From positions 2,157,501 to 2,221,500 of the forward strand of contig CM065819.1 in NCBI GenBank assembly GCA_033398695.1: a stretch of 64,000 nt of DNA. Reading direction: 5' to 3'. This document shows positions 44,301 to 54,962 of the stretch, piece after piece (positions within the stretch are counted from its first letter, which is position 1; each line of letters starts with the position of its first letter). Made by a program: the position numbers and the translations under genes. The notes below the pieces were generated by a model. That model was not told the origin of the DNA and did no database searches. It saw only the letters and a list, made by a program, of their open reading frames with translations. The DNA comes from Orobanche coerulescens. Taxonomy: Eukaryota > Streptophyta > Magnoliopsida > Lamiales > Orobanchaceae.

Positions 44301-44818
44301 GATATTATGGCTGACCCCGTCGTGGGCTTTCTTTTTAGGTTCTTGGATTATCAAGTTTGTAGCGGTCGTGGAGAGATGAACTTCCCGGAGGATACTGGCA
44401 AGGGCATGTATTTGTGTTTTGAGTTTCTGATCAGTTGTTGTATTCCGCTGCTAGATTATTTTAATTGTTTGTCTTTATCCGTTGTGGGAGTATTTTTAAA
44501 TGGCCTTTTTGGTATCCGGTAACTTAGGTTACGTTGGCAATCATTTTATAAATCTCTTCTGTCGGTACGTGTAAGCGATAGCTTAACGTATGTTTTTAAA
44601 CTGTTGAGTTTTGGCATTTTGGGCCTTGTGGTTTCAAATGAGTTTTTACGACGGTTTGATAAACGAGCTTTATAAATCTTCGAATGTTTTTAATAGATAA
44701 TACCGTCGTTAGCCTCTTGGGCGTTTGTAAATGTTTGTGAAAATTTCCTTCAGCCTTATGGGTTCCATCTCGGGGCCCACAGCGCTGTAATATTCCCGGT
44801 CGGATCTGGGGTGTTACA
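41372..44818 (+). repeat. 3' LTR of the LARD (3447 bp)
   Basis: Dyad arrays at 41617-42090 and 42809-42890, TATA box at 42102-42109. Lacks 23 bp relative to the 5' LTR between two dyad motifs, and several motifs carry CpG-to-TpG/CpA changes (e.g. TAGCACACGCTA at 41617). The first base pair is 'ta' instead of 'tg'. Confidence 0.9.
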
Positions 44819-44823
44819 GTTAC

Positions 44824-45135
44824 TGGACTTCCCATCATAGAACAAATAATATCTCGACTTTTTGGGAAAAACTGTCCAACTCTAAACTCTAATTAAGTGC
44901 CCACAAGACTCATGTTACTGGACGACTAGCTAACCGAAAAGTATAACCAAACATATAGATGGTGATTTGAAAACACATATGTCTATTTTCTTATCTGCTA
45001 AGATTTCTACAAAAGCAATAAAATTTCGGACCTAATTGAATACTCAACAGAAACAGATATTGCTGACTGCAGCTCGACCAAAAGTCAACCGTTTCTTCCA
45101 AGAGAAATCAGTATCGTAACATCAGTTTTACACAC
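44824..45135. other. Athila-like interior, non-coding
   Basis: Continues the host interrupted at 35483 ('tggacttcccatcat'). No ORF of interest. Confidence 0.5.
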
Positions 45136-45563
45136 GGAAGCACGAAAAATTCACGAAAAATTCACGTTTTTGAACAAAACCATCAACAGCATGCAAGGAT
45201 AATAAAGCAATCGCAATTTATAAGCAAGAAAAATTAAGAAAACTGTCGCATGCTTCAATTTATTTCGCTACACATAAAATCATCAATAATAAAACTCATG
45301 TGACAATAAAAGAGATAAGGAAAAGTGAAACTTATTCCAAATGTCTTCTTGAAAGCCAGCACATGTCTGAGTAGAATCGACTGTCAATCCATACTTCAAA
45401 TAATGCTCAACATCGCGAGGGACCCCCAAACTTAGTCTCTAATCATGAAATAACAATAGACAATAAATCAAGAAAGACTAGAATATGAAGAATAATAACT
45501 CATTTGGGGTTAAAATATTAGAGAGATAAGGGCCAACAAGAATACGAATCCAAACGACATAAC
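45136..45563. repeat. 428-bp direct duplication, left copy
   Basis: Near identical to 48312-48739. Starts 'ggaagcacgaaaaattcacg' and ends 'aaacgacataac'. Athila-like interior sequence including, on the minus strand, 'gactaagtttgggggtccc'. Confidence 0.85.
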
Positions 45564-46579
45564 TTGCTCTCGACGCGTCGCCCGCTATAACCCCCTCGGC
45601 CATCCGCCGCATGACCAAACGGAAGTTCAAGGGGCTACTGACCGAGCGATCGCCAGGAGGCTCCCATTCGCAAGAAGAGGCGCTCGCCAGCCGGGGCACC
45701 TCTGTTTTCAGCCGCCTAGGCAGCGAACCGTCTTGGCGACCGGGGCAGTCCGGCCCCAACCACGAGACGATGGAGCTCAAGTCCGTCACCAGGAGTTCGG
45801 CGTATCCGACTCCCAGAGGGCAGGCCAGCCATCTGGCTCCTCCTAGCCAAAGAACCGAGGTCGGCAACAGCAGAGTCAGGAGATCGGTACATGATCGCCT
45901 CGGCTCCCGCTTCGAAAGCCGAGCCACGAGCGACCAAGCTACTGCGATGGCCGCGATGCAACGCCAGCTCGACGACATGAAGGCGCTCATAGAATCTGGG
46001 GCAGGCGCTAGTAACAAGATCGCCGGGCCGAGCGAGCCGCTCGCGGTCCACATCGAGCTCGCTTCCGTGCAACGAAGGATCGCTCCACCGCAAACACCTC
46101 TGTATGAGGGGAGGTCGGACCCCGAGACTCACCTGAGCAAGTTCCGCATCTACATGACCGGATGTGGGGCATCAGACGCGACCAGGTGCCCAATGTTCCC
46201 ACTGACGCTGGACGACCTTGCCCAAAGATGGTACACATCATTGCCGCCGCGATCCATAGATTCCTTTGACCAACTGGCGAATAGCTTCACAGCTTACTTC
46301 ACCGCCAAGATCGCTCGGCCGGACGGTCCCCACCGCATGATGCAAATCAGGCAGGGAGAAGAAGAATCCGACGCAGACTACATCAACCGGGTAGACGAGA
46401 TCATCCTCAACGGCGCACCTGTAAGCGATGAGATCGCCCTCTACTCGGTCTTAGTGGGATTCCACAGTCTTTCGCCTATGTTTAGGCACCTTACGAAGGA
46501 CCATCCCCCGACCTACGCGATCTTCCGTGCTAAAGCCGCAGACTTTCTGGCCAGGCAAAGGTTTCTTCTTAGCCTATGA
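45564..46579 (+). pseudogene. Tat-like gag, copy A (5' truncated)
   Basis: The first ATG in frame is 45611 (322 codons), but the sequence is in phase with copy B gag from 45565, so the N-terminal 80 or so residues are missing. It holds the retrotransposon gag domain: 'PLYEGRSDPETHLSKFRIYM', 'CPMFPLTLDDLAQRWYTSLP', 'SIDSFDQLANSFTAYF' and 'GEEESDADYINRVDE'. After 'ARQRFLLSL' a stop occurs. The expected continuation ('AYEQRNRHPNDDLQSSSP') is in another frame up to about 46680, so a frameshift lies near 46570. The protein would form particles. Confidence 0.8.
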
Positions 46580-46683
46580 GCAGCGCAATCGGCACCCGAA
46601 CGACGATCTCCAGTCTTCCAGCCCGATCCCCGATATCAAGCAACATCACCAAAACTGGAGGACTCGCTCGCCATCTACAGTTT

Positions 46684-47215
46684 ATCATCTAACATGTTGG
46701 ACTAAGGCACGAGATCGCCTCCACTGCACAGCGTACACCGTCGAAGGTCGGCATTTGACATGACGATCTAAGGTGGAAGAGTGCAGCCGTGGTCCTGGTG
46801 GTCGATGGAACCGACTGCTTAGGCCATGAAAGGTTCCTTTGGGCTGAGATCGCTCGCCCTTCATTTAAATACGAGGCGGGCATAGTCGAAGGACCCTCCA
46901 AGCAAATCAGTGGACATGATCGCCCGCCCTCAAAGGTTCATCATCTAACATGGTGAACCCGGACAATGCGACGCGTCACTACCCCCGTCTCACCGTATAC
47001 CGTCGAGGATTTCCATCTAACATGATGATCCGAGGTAGAAAAGAGCTAACTAGCCGCGGACGTGGAGTCGATTCATCCGACGACGCCCCGCGCAAGGACT
47101 CCTCTAGACCAAGACCGCACGCCCTTCGTTTAAATACGAGGCGAGGCGCAGCCTAACAGAGGACCCTCACAATAAAATGAGTCACGAGACAGACAATGTC
47201 GCTCGCGCATAAGAC
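46684..47215. repeat. Two degenerate ~250-bp tandem repeats 3' of gag
   Basis: 'catctaacatg' at 46686 and 46937, 'taccgtcga.g' at 46736 and 46999, 'tttaaatacgaggcg' at 46863 and 47128, 'gaggaccctc' near 46890 and 47159. Tandem repeats in the 3' non-coding part are known in Tat-lineage elements. Confidence 0.65.
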
Positions 47216-47469
47216 ATGGTCATGGAATCGGTCCATCGAACTCCGCGACTGTGCACGATTCCTCAACGATGAAGCAATCAGCTCTCTACGAGGGATCGAA
47301 AAAATTGTTTATTGCAGGTACAAGACCGAAGATAGCTAGCCAATCAATCAGATCGCCCAAATCCGAAACCAAAGTCCGCTCTACGGATCGCCCGTCTTCA
47401 TCCTACATGATCGCCAGCAAGAACCACCTCACCCCATGTCTTCAACATCGGAGTGAGCTGGGGGGCAAT

Positions 47470-48310
47470 TGTTGTGTCGAGATTTATACGTCTCAACAGG
47501 CGATCGCCTCAGAGACCGGGCAACCGAGCCAGAGCCCAGCAGCCAAGGCAGGTTGGCCGACCAAAGGTCCCAGGACAAGTCCCAATGCCGAGCGATCGAC
47601 ATCTAAGGCGATCGTCTCTCGGTACTTGGCGATCGACTCCTGGCGACCGACCAAATGACGACCACCTTATGCCACGCGAAGCCATCGATCGTCCAGTCGG
47701 CAAGGGCCGATGCGCGAAGCAAGAGCCCACATGCAGATCCGGAAAAGGCGCCACAACACATGGATCATTGACCACAGCCTGTCAGCATCTTTCCACCAAC
47801 TGACAGGCCCGCCGAAAGGTGTACTGTGGGACCGCCCGTGACAGCAACTCAGGACGCATGCCGGCTCCTCATTGGACCGCATACAGTGTTACAAGGCAAT
47901 GCAGCCGCAGTTTAAGCGAACAACCCATGTGACATAAAGACGATCACCCCTTATTATATTACATAAAAGGCGATCGCCCGCCAGTAAACAGAGCATCTCA
48001 GCTCCTATAAATAGAAGGCCTCCTGCATTTGGCCACTTCTTCTGGATTTTCCCGCAACTTGGCTTTCTTACTCTTGGCAACAGTTATCTCTCGGCCTTTC
48101 TTCTCTCTCAGCACCTCTTACACGAAAGACAGTCGGCAGAGACGAATCCGGCAAAGCTTCACTCAAGAGCTAGATAAATAGGATCTTTTACACTCATTGT
48201 AATCGCATTCTCACATTAATATTTGTACTCAAACGTATTCTTATTAATAACATCTCGCGAGAGCATTCAAGCCCGGGACTAACAACCCCGGAAAATCTTG
48301 TGTTTTTACA
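47470..48310 (+). repeat. Tat-like 3' LTR, copy A, truncated
   Basis: Starts TGTTGTGTCGAG after 'ctggggggcaat' and matches 51031-51872. Breaks off at 'cttgtgtttttac', where the full LTR continues for about 85 bp. Confidence 0.85.
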
Positions 48311-48311
48311 T

Positions 48312-48739
48312 GGAAGCACGAAAAATTCACGAAAAATTCACGTTTTTGAACCAAATCATCAACAGCATGCAAGGACAATAAAGCAATCGCGATTTATAAG
48401 CAAGAAAAATTAAGAAAACTGTCGCATGCTTCAATTTATTCCGCTACACATAAAATCATCAATAATAAAACTCATGTGACAATAAAAGAGATAAGGAAAA
48501 GTGAAACTTATTCCAAATGTCTTCTTGAAAGCCAGCACATGTCTGAGTAGAATCGACTGTCAATCCATACTTCAAATAATGCTCAACATCGCGAGGGACC
48601 CCCAAACTTAGTCTCTAGTCATGAAATAACAATAGACATTAAATCAAGAAAGACTAGAATGTGAAGAATAATAACTCATTTGGGGTTAAAATACTAGAGA
48701 GATAAGGGCCAACAAGAATACGAATCCAAACGACATAAC
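48312..48739. repeat. 428-bp direct duplication, right copy
   Basis: Partner of 45136-45563, followed by unbroken host sequence ('aaaacaaagaaaaaatt'). Confidence 0.85.
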
Positions 48740-48807
48740 AAAACAAAGAAAAAATTAATAACTAAAAAATCAAATAAAAAACAACTAACTATAAAGCAAG
48801 TAAAAAT

Positions 48808-48865
48808 GATGGGTTGCCTCCCATCAAGCGCTCTATTTTACGTCTTGAGCACGACGTGGCAAAAA
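48808..48865 (-). other. Conserved Athila-like non-coding phrase
   Basis: The minus strand contains 'gagcgcttgatgggaggcaa' preceded by 'cgtcgtgctcaagacg', a sequence widely repeated in Athila-like plant elements after their last ORF. Its role is unknown. Confidence 0.55.
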
Positions 48866-48869
48866 GAAT

Positions 48870-49559
48870 TTAACGTGGCTTCTTTCTAGGGAGATTTCCA
48901 AATGCCCCCTTCGTACAATCTATAAGCCTCTTATTCCATAAGGGAGGCTTTGGTTCATGCCTGGTTGCCAAAAATAATGAGTATGAATAATTATGCGGAC
49001 AACCAAAAAATGATGGAAGAATATAATAATGATAAGGCATGAAAAAATAAGAAGAGTTCGAATGGGTAGATAATAAAGACATATCATGAACAACCTCATT
49101 AGAACTCATGGTATCAGCCTCAACAAAATCAAAAGTAATAGGGTCAATCTCTCCCATCATGGATTTAGGAAAAATTATGCGCGGCATCGTTAATAAAATT
49201 TTTGGCACAAAAGTGTTCACCTTATTAGTCGAAGTTTGATGACAATTTAATGAAATTTCTTTGGAAACATCATCAATGGTAACTTCTTCTACAAGCTCAT
49301 CACACTTTATGTAATTATCAGGTGCTGGGGGATCGACCCTAAAACTTAGCATGTCTTTCTTCTCAACCTCCCCCTCAACTTCACTACTAAATATATGTGC
49401 TGGAAAATAACCATAGTGAATCTCAAGACCACGACGTGCACATTCTCGCTCAAGAGGGGTACTATCTGGATTTTCGAGAGCGTCTACACATTGTTCAAGC
49501 ATGGTCTTTTGTTTTGGGGAGAAATTTATTGACCCTATTAGGAAAATTATTAATATCAT
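48870..49559 (-). CDS. Unknown ORF next to the Athila-like 5' LTR
   Basis: Frame of 229 codons located between the tRNA-Asp-type PBS (about 49700) and the conserved 'gggaggcaaccc' phrase. The sequence ('LENPDSTPLERECARRGLEI', 'FVPKILLTMPRIIFPKS', 'HNYSYSLFLATRHEPKPPLW') has no zinc knuckle, protease or gag motif that I recognise. A short frame upstream on the same strand (from about 49604, MFSFDYRDPWHFIKF) stops just where this one begins, so the true start may involve a frameshift. It could be a degenerate gag or a captured gene. Confidence 0.4.
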   Translation of the reverse strand: MILIIFLIGSINFSPKQKTMLEQCVDALENPDSTPLERECARRGLEIHYGYFPAHIFSSEVEGEVEKKDMLSFRVDPPAPDNYIKCDELVEEVTIDDVSKEISLNCHQTSTNKVNTFVPKILLTMPRIIFPKSMMGEIDPITFDFVEADTMSSNEVVHDMSLLSTHSNSSYFFMPYHYYILPSFFGCPHNYSYSLFLATRHEPKPPLWNKRLIDCTKGAFGNLPRKKPR

Positions 49560-49693
49560 CGAATTTTATGAAATGCCAAGGGTCACGATAATCAAAGGAA
49601 AACATAATAAAAAAAATATAAAAATAAAGAGACTAAAAAAAACTTCAAATTAAAATTAGAGTCGCTTGGTATTGATATTAGCGAAAAAAAATC

Positions 49694-49714
49694 AGTCCCC
49701 GGCAATGGCGCCAA
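49694..49714 (-). other. Primer-binding site (tRNA-Asp type) of the Athila-like element
   Basis: The minus strand reads TGGCGCCATTGCCGGGGA, five to six bases inside the LTR ending '...CTCGCAACA'. Confidence 0.75.
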
Positions 49715-49719
49715 AAACT

Positions 49720-50972
49720 TGTTGCGAGGAAATCCCTCACACTATGCCACAAGTGCACGGTGTCAAAAAGTAATAAAGTGATAAGCAAGATATCGTTCCC
49801 TCGAGGACTGATTTCACTAAGTACCAAAATATTGTCAACTCACAATTTTATTTGAAGAACAATTATATGGAATTTATACCTAAACTAATTGCAGAAAATA
49901 AATAATAGTACTAATAATAATAATAATAATAATACCAATAAGGGCGTAGGATTATGATTTTCACCTCAAACAATCAGGAATGATATTTATTCAATTCAAT
50001 TAACTTTTATTCAATTGATTGTAAGCCAGGAATTCCTAAATTATTCTAAAGCCTTTCCCAAGGTCGATAGAAAATACTACGAATTCTTAACTCGATATAT
50101 CCCTATTCGAATTAATAATTAATAGCTAAAACAGTTCAAGAATTCCCACAATAAATAGGCTTCACAATCCCCATGAGTATATTCCTATCTCACGAAAATT
50201 ATGATTCGTCTCACAAGAACTATGCCTAAATTTCATCTCCCGAATCCATAAAGACATTCAAAACAATTCAACTGTTGGCCAGACAATTAAAAAGCATTAA
50301 GAACAATGAGAAAAATCTAATTCAATAGAATAACGAATGAATTGAAATAATAATAAATAAATCAAACCGTCATGTAATCGGCTACAATCAAAATCCTACT
50401 CGAATAAATCTAGAAACTAAGATGCAGAAAAACTAAGAAAAACCGTAGGAAATCCGTGGTCTTGTCGTCGCCCACCAACCTCTTCCTTGTGTTCTTCGCC
50501 CTAGCTATCGATCCACCTCCCTCTCTCTTCAGCCCTTCAATGCTTATTTATATCAGACCTCAGCCTCCAAAACGCGTCCGTGTGATTAGGTCGAGAACAG
50601 GCTCCAAAACGGCCCAGAAACGCGGAATATTCAGCAAAACCGCCCGGTGGGCCGCAACTCACTTAATCTGTGCCGCGGCTCACACGTTCAGCGCCCCATG
50701 CCTGGGCGCCTTTTTTCCTCCTGGTCCGCGGCTCACTTAGGCTGTGCCACGGCTCACAGTACAGTCCACACGGGGCTCGCTGGTTGTCTTCGTGTGCCGC
50801 GGCTCACTTAGTTTGTGCCGCGGTTCATAACCAAAAACTGCTATTTTCACACGTTTTTCATCGTTCGAGCTTCCAGACTCCAATTTCCTGCAAAACATAT
50901 AAGAATAGTGCATTAAAAGCTCATTTATGCATTTTTAGGCTCAAAATGGATATAAACTAATGATAGTGCATT
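49720..50972 (-). repeat. 5' LTR of the Athila-like element, outer edge rearranged
   Basis: Matches 33497-34720. At 50972 the two copies diverge: the left LTR goes on to 'ataaaagcgcataaaaatac', whereas here 'gtgcatttttaagctcattg' follows. It includes repeated 'gccgcggctcac' phrases (50680-50825). Confidence 0.75.
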
Positions 50973-51030
50973 TTTAAGCTCATTGTATCAGTTGTGGTCC
51001 TACGGGGCGAGATGTTTTTGGTGTTGTATT
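50973..51030. other. 58-bp junction sequence of unknown origin
   Basis: Lies between the rearranged Athila-like LTR and the Tat-like LTR. 'gtcctacggggcgagatg' vaguely resembles phrases in the Tekay-like LTR at 33370, but not enough to assign. Confidence 0.4.
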
Positions 51031-51956
51031 TGTTGTGTCGAGATTTATACGTCTCAACAGGCGATCGCCTCAGAGACCGGGCGATCGAGCCAGAGCCCAG
51101 CAGCCAAGGCAGGTTGGACGACCAAAGGTCCCAGAACAAGTCCCGGTGCTGAGCGAGCGACATCTAAGGCGATCGTCTCTCGGTACTTGGCGATCGACTC
51201 CTGGCGACCGACCAAATGACGACCACCTCATGCCACGCGAAGCCATCGATCGTCCAGTCGGCGAGGGCCGATGCGCGAAGCAAGATCCCACATGCAGATC
51301 TGGAAAAGGCGCCACAGCACATGGATCGTTGACCACAGCTTGTCAGCATCTTTCCACCAACCGACAGGCCGCCGAAAGGTGTACTGTGGGACTGCCCGTG
51401 ACAGCAACTCAGGACGCGTGCCAGCTCCTCATTGGACCGCACAGCTGGCTGCCAAGCAGCAGCCGCAGGCTTTAAGGCAGACAACCCATGTGACATAAAG
51501 ATGATCGCCCCTTATTTTATTACATAAAAGGCGATCGCCCGCCAGTAAACAGAGCATCTCAGCTCCTATAAATAGATGGCCTCCTGTATTTGGCCACTTC
51601 TTCTGGATTTTCCCGCAACTTGGCTTTCTTACTCTTGGCAACAGTTATCTCTCGGCCTTTCTTCTCTCTCAGCACCTCTTACACGAAAGACGGTCGGCAG
51701 AGACGAATCAGGCAAAGCTTCGCTCAAGAGCTAGATAAATAGGATCTTTTACATTCATTGTAATCGCATTCTCACATTAATATTTGTACTCAAACCTATT
51801 CTTATTAATAACATCTCGCGAGAGCATTCAAGCCTGGGACTAACAACCCCGGAAAATCTTGTGTTTTTACTTTTCCCACGGAAGTGTTCTCGCATTTGTT
51901 TGCTATCCATCCATTCCAGCAATATCTATCTCCGGATAATATTTTGGGTAGCAACA
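51031..51956 (+). repeat. 5' LTR of Tat-like copy B (926 bp)
   Basis: TGTTGTGTCGAG ... GGTAGCAACA. Rich in 'gcgatcgc' phrases. TATA-like 'tcctataaatagatgg' at about 51565. Confidence 0.85.
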
Positions 51957-51957
51957 A

Positions 51958-51972
51958 TTGGCGCTAGAAGGA
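51958..51972 (+). other. Primer-binding site of Tat-like copy B
   Basis: TTGGCGCTAGAAGGA, 1 bp after the LTR end. The tRNA used is not assigned with confidence. Confidence 0.65.
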
Positions 51973-52083
51973 GGGGGATCTAACCCTCATTTTTATTTTT
52001 ACCGTCTCGAAGAACACTCACTGTTCTCCAGGGCATATACCTGAAGAAACACTCACTGTTCTTCAGAGAAAGCTTTCAGAATC

Positions 52084-52454
52084 ATGACTTCTGCCTCTGC
52101 ATCGAAGAAAGCCGCTGGCCGATCCGCCAGATGCCTCATTCCGTCTCAATCCGAGCCACAGCCGATGGCGGAGGGTAGCCGCCGCGGTCCGAGACTCTCG
52201 ATCCCGCCCCTGAGGGACGGCCCAAGCCTCTCGCTCGATCAGTTCCAAACCGTGGAACAGATCGAAAAGGCCTTGGCCATCCTACAGGAGCGACAGAGTG
52301 CTCTCGACGCGCCGCCCGCTATAACCCCCTCGGCCATCCGCCGCATGACCAAACGGAAGTTCAAGGGGCTACTGACCGAGCGATCGCCAGGAGGCTCCCA
52401 TTCGAAAGAAGAGGCGCTCGCCAGCCGGGGCACCTCTGTTTTCAGCCGCCTAGG
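52084..52454 (+). pseudogene. Tat-like gag, copy B, part 1
   Basis: Starts with ATG 128 bp after the LTR (MTSASASKKAAGRSARCLIP). Includes a predicted helix 'SLDQFQTVEQIEKALAIL' and ends 'GTSVFSRLG' at the copia insertion. This is the N-terminus missing from copy A. The rest of the protein is at 61773-62601, so the gene is disrupted by 9.3 kb. Confidence 0.8.
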
Positions 52455-54292
52455 TGTTGGGATTCCATAGAAAATAAACGCAGCGGAAGAATAAACGGAA
52501 TCCCTAAGAGGATCGATCAAGTAACGTATATACGAAAAGAAATACGAAGATAAAGGAATCAAAGTCCCATACCTTTGATGTCTCTGAAAAACCTTCGTAT
52601 TATGATGATGGTGATGAAGAGCCCTTCGTTCCAAACATCGAAAGCACGGTGCCTCTACTTCACACGCCGGAACTTGATGGAAAAATCAGCAAATTTCCTT
52701 TCTCTAAGAATGCGGCTAGGGAAGCTTGTAGGAATTTTTTCTCTCGATCTTTTCTACTAATAACTTGTCTCTAAGATCAAGTATATGCTGTAGAAAATTT
52801 TTCTCACTCTTGAAGCTCTCTAAAAAACGAAATATTCACTTGGGGAAGGAAGAAGGAGACTTTTATGATTGAAAAGACTTTCTTTTCACAATGATAACAA
52901 GCCTCACATGTAGAAGATGCTTTTAAAAGCATCTCTACACCTCACATGAACCCACAAGTGTATAATATAATGAGAGAGAGACAAAGTAGAGAGGAGGGGG
53001 GGCTTATAGGGAATCTTCCAAGAAACGGGTCGAGTTAATTCGGCTCGTGTATTGGATGTTCGTCAAACGAATCCCTCGTGAATCGGATGTCTGTCAAACG
53101 AATCCGTTTTATTTCCAATGTGTTTATACTAATTAATTAATCCAATTAATTAGTTATATCAAACACAAATATAAATTTCTCTAAGAAATATAATTTATGA
53201 ATTAAAGTAATCACCCAGTAACTTACTTACAATTCATAAGACCGCTATTTGATTTATCCGGTAAATCACTAATATCTAATATTATAAGAGAGATTATTAA
53301 TTCATATTTATCCATCAATGATCCTGTTGCGCGACTCCGTAGGTTTGTCTCAGCCGGCATTGGGAGGAATCAATGAGTGCAGGCAGCACTCAGCCAGCCT
53401 AGCGGGCCGCACTGTAAACCCCAACTGAGAACGAATGAACGAATCATTCCAGAACCATTGTGTCATGAATACCATATACGTATAGACCCTTCATCAGATG
53501 TCCCGATCAAATCTTCGGGTCACGGTAAAGTCAAACCCTACTGTTGACTAGACTCTATACATGTGTTAATGCAAATCAAGACCGACTGATTAATAGTGTA
53601 TCTAATACGACTATATCAGAATGCTTTGGCCAAAGACTTATGATATTATTCGCCATTAACCGTATAGGACATTCGCCTGCTCACTAACAGGAGATAGAAT
53701 CCTTTCTTGGCGTACAAGAAGATCGCTACCTGCCCGTATAGTCCGCACTTTGAGGTCGACTCAGCAATTAAGCAAATGAGTCTAACTACTCTAATGACAA
53801 ACTAAACGTCACAGGCACATCTTCTACTGAACCCTCAAGTCAAAGGTCCACGTATACTATCACAACCTTTCGATTCGTCATCGACTCTCCGAGAGTGAAT
53901 ACCGTGTGACTGAATCGAGTATGAGTCGTGTTCGAGTATACTGGTCCCACCAATATACTTATAACTATGCTATCAAGACGTGCACACGTCCTAGCATCAA
54001 TTATACAAGTCTTATTAAAACTTAATGCCCTGTTAAGTTTTATCGACTTGCGAACTAGTTAAGCATTCGAGCTCTAAACACTTCTAGTGCCAATCTCCTT
54101 ATCTCCATAAGAAGTAGAATGTTCACTCTCAAATGCAAGGACTATTATTCTATATACCAAATCACAATGCCAGTGATATACAATAATATATAAATAATAA
54201 TTGCCTTATTAAATATAATATTCATAATTACAATACAATTGCTCTCACTCTCTCATCCTCTGAGTGGCATTCGAGGGCATATATTCCTAACA
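52455..54292 (-). repeat. 3' LTR of the copia element (1838 bp)
   Basis: Near identical to 59929-61767, with about a dozen differences in the first 350 bp and fewer further on. The minus strand begins TGTTAGGAATATATGCCC and ends GGAATCCCAACA. Confidence 0.92.
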
Positions 54293-54303
54293 ATCTCCCA
54301 CTT
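54293..54303 (-). other. Polypurine tract of the copia element
   Basis: The minus strand AAGTGGGAGAT precedes TGTTAGGAATA, a combination common in plant copia elements. Confidence 0.8.
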
Positions 54304-54345
54304 GCACTCAATGCCACAAACTATGGTATCTAATACCCATACTCT

Positions 54346-54822
54346 CTAGATGTCTCTCAAGAAGACCTTATGAGATAGTGGCTTGGTAAGCGGATCAGCA
54401 ACGTTATTTGCTGTGTCTACTCTCTGCAGTGTAACATTCCCATCCCGAACCATTTCTCTAACAAAATGATATTTTCTCGCAATATGTTTGGTGTTGTGGT
54501 GAGCCCTAGGCTCCTTAGCACATGTCTGGCTCGTCGTTGTCACAAAAGCAGTGTCACGAGCTTCTGCATTAGGAACCACTTGAAGTTCCTCGGTGAACTT
54601 CTTTATCCAAAAGCTTCTTTAGCGACCTCCGTGGTGCCTGATGTCGGCTTGACATGTAGAGATAGCAGTCGAACTTTGCTTGGCACTTCTCCAAGAAACT
54701 GCCCCACCATTCAACGTAAAGATATACCCTGATGTGGACATCTGAGCATCCATGTCCCCCGAAAAATCTGAGTCTGTATAACCCATCACTCTTAGTTCTC
54801 CACCGCCGTATGTAAGAACCAA
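54346..54822 (-). pseudogene. RNase H of the copia element, frameshifted
   Basis: 54822-54619 encodes 'GYTDSDFSGDMDAQMSTSGY' (first Asp of the RNase H site) and 'SWRSAKQSSTAIST', then the frame changes. 54579-54346 encodes the C-terminal 'HHNTKHIARKYHFVREMV' and 'NVADPLTKPLSHKVF'. The connection to RT (54963) is also broken by a frameshift near 54960. Confidence 0.85.
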
Positions 54823-54962
54823 GTCTTTAGTCCTCCTTAGGGACTTAAGAATGTTCTTTCTGACGATCCAATGTTCACCTTACTGGATTTGGTGAAACCG
54901 ACTTACTACGCTCACAAAGATAGGCAATGTCCGGTCTAGTGCAAATCATTGCATACATAAGG

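Larger units (their letters stand above)
35484..44818 (+). mobile_element. LARD (Tekay-derived) with 3.5-kb LTRs and 2.4-kb non-coding interior
   Basis: Flanked by a perfect target duplication gttac (35479-35483, 44819-44823). LTRs start TGTAATATCC and end GTGTTACA. The tRNA-iMet PBS is at 38959-38970. The interior has no gag or pol; its only vestige is 'tttcgaggacgaaac' before the 3' LTR, the last codons of pol in Tekay/Del chromoviruses. The LTRs make up three quarters of the element. It depends on an autonomous relative for proteins. Confidence 0.9.
45564..48311 (+). mobile_element. Filler fragment of a Tat-like retroelement (copy A)
   Basis: Begins inside gag and ends inside the 3' LTR, so neither edge is a transposition end. 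It lies between two copies of a 428-bp host segment. Content: gag remnant (45564-46680), two degenerate tandem repeats (46684-47215), unassigned sequence, PPT (about 47457-47469) and a truncated LTR (47470-48310). There is no pol. Confidence 0.8.
33497..50972 (-). mobile_element. Athila-like non-autonomous LTR retroelement with nested insertions
   Basis: Two related LTRs (33497-34739 and 49720-50972). On the minus strand the internal region starts with 'TGGCGCCATTGCCGGGGA' (tRNA-Asp-type PBS used by Athila/Tat-group elements) and ends with 'AAGTTTGGGGGTATT' before the 3' LTR. 'Gcttgaagacaagcaaagg' just before the PPT and 'gcgcttgatgggaggcaacc' in the interior are phrases typical of Athila-like elements. 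No gag-pol is present. It hosts the 9.3-kb LARD and the Tat-like filler. Confidence 0.75.

Noticed and set aside
45478..46241. Minus-strand ORFs of 77-191 codons opposite the Tat-like gag
   Set aside because: Shadows of the GC-rich gag frame on the plus strand, which has the gag motifs.
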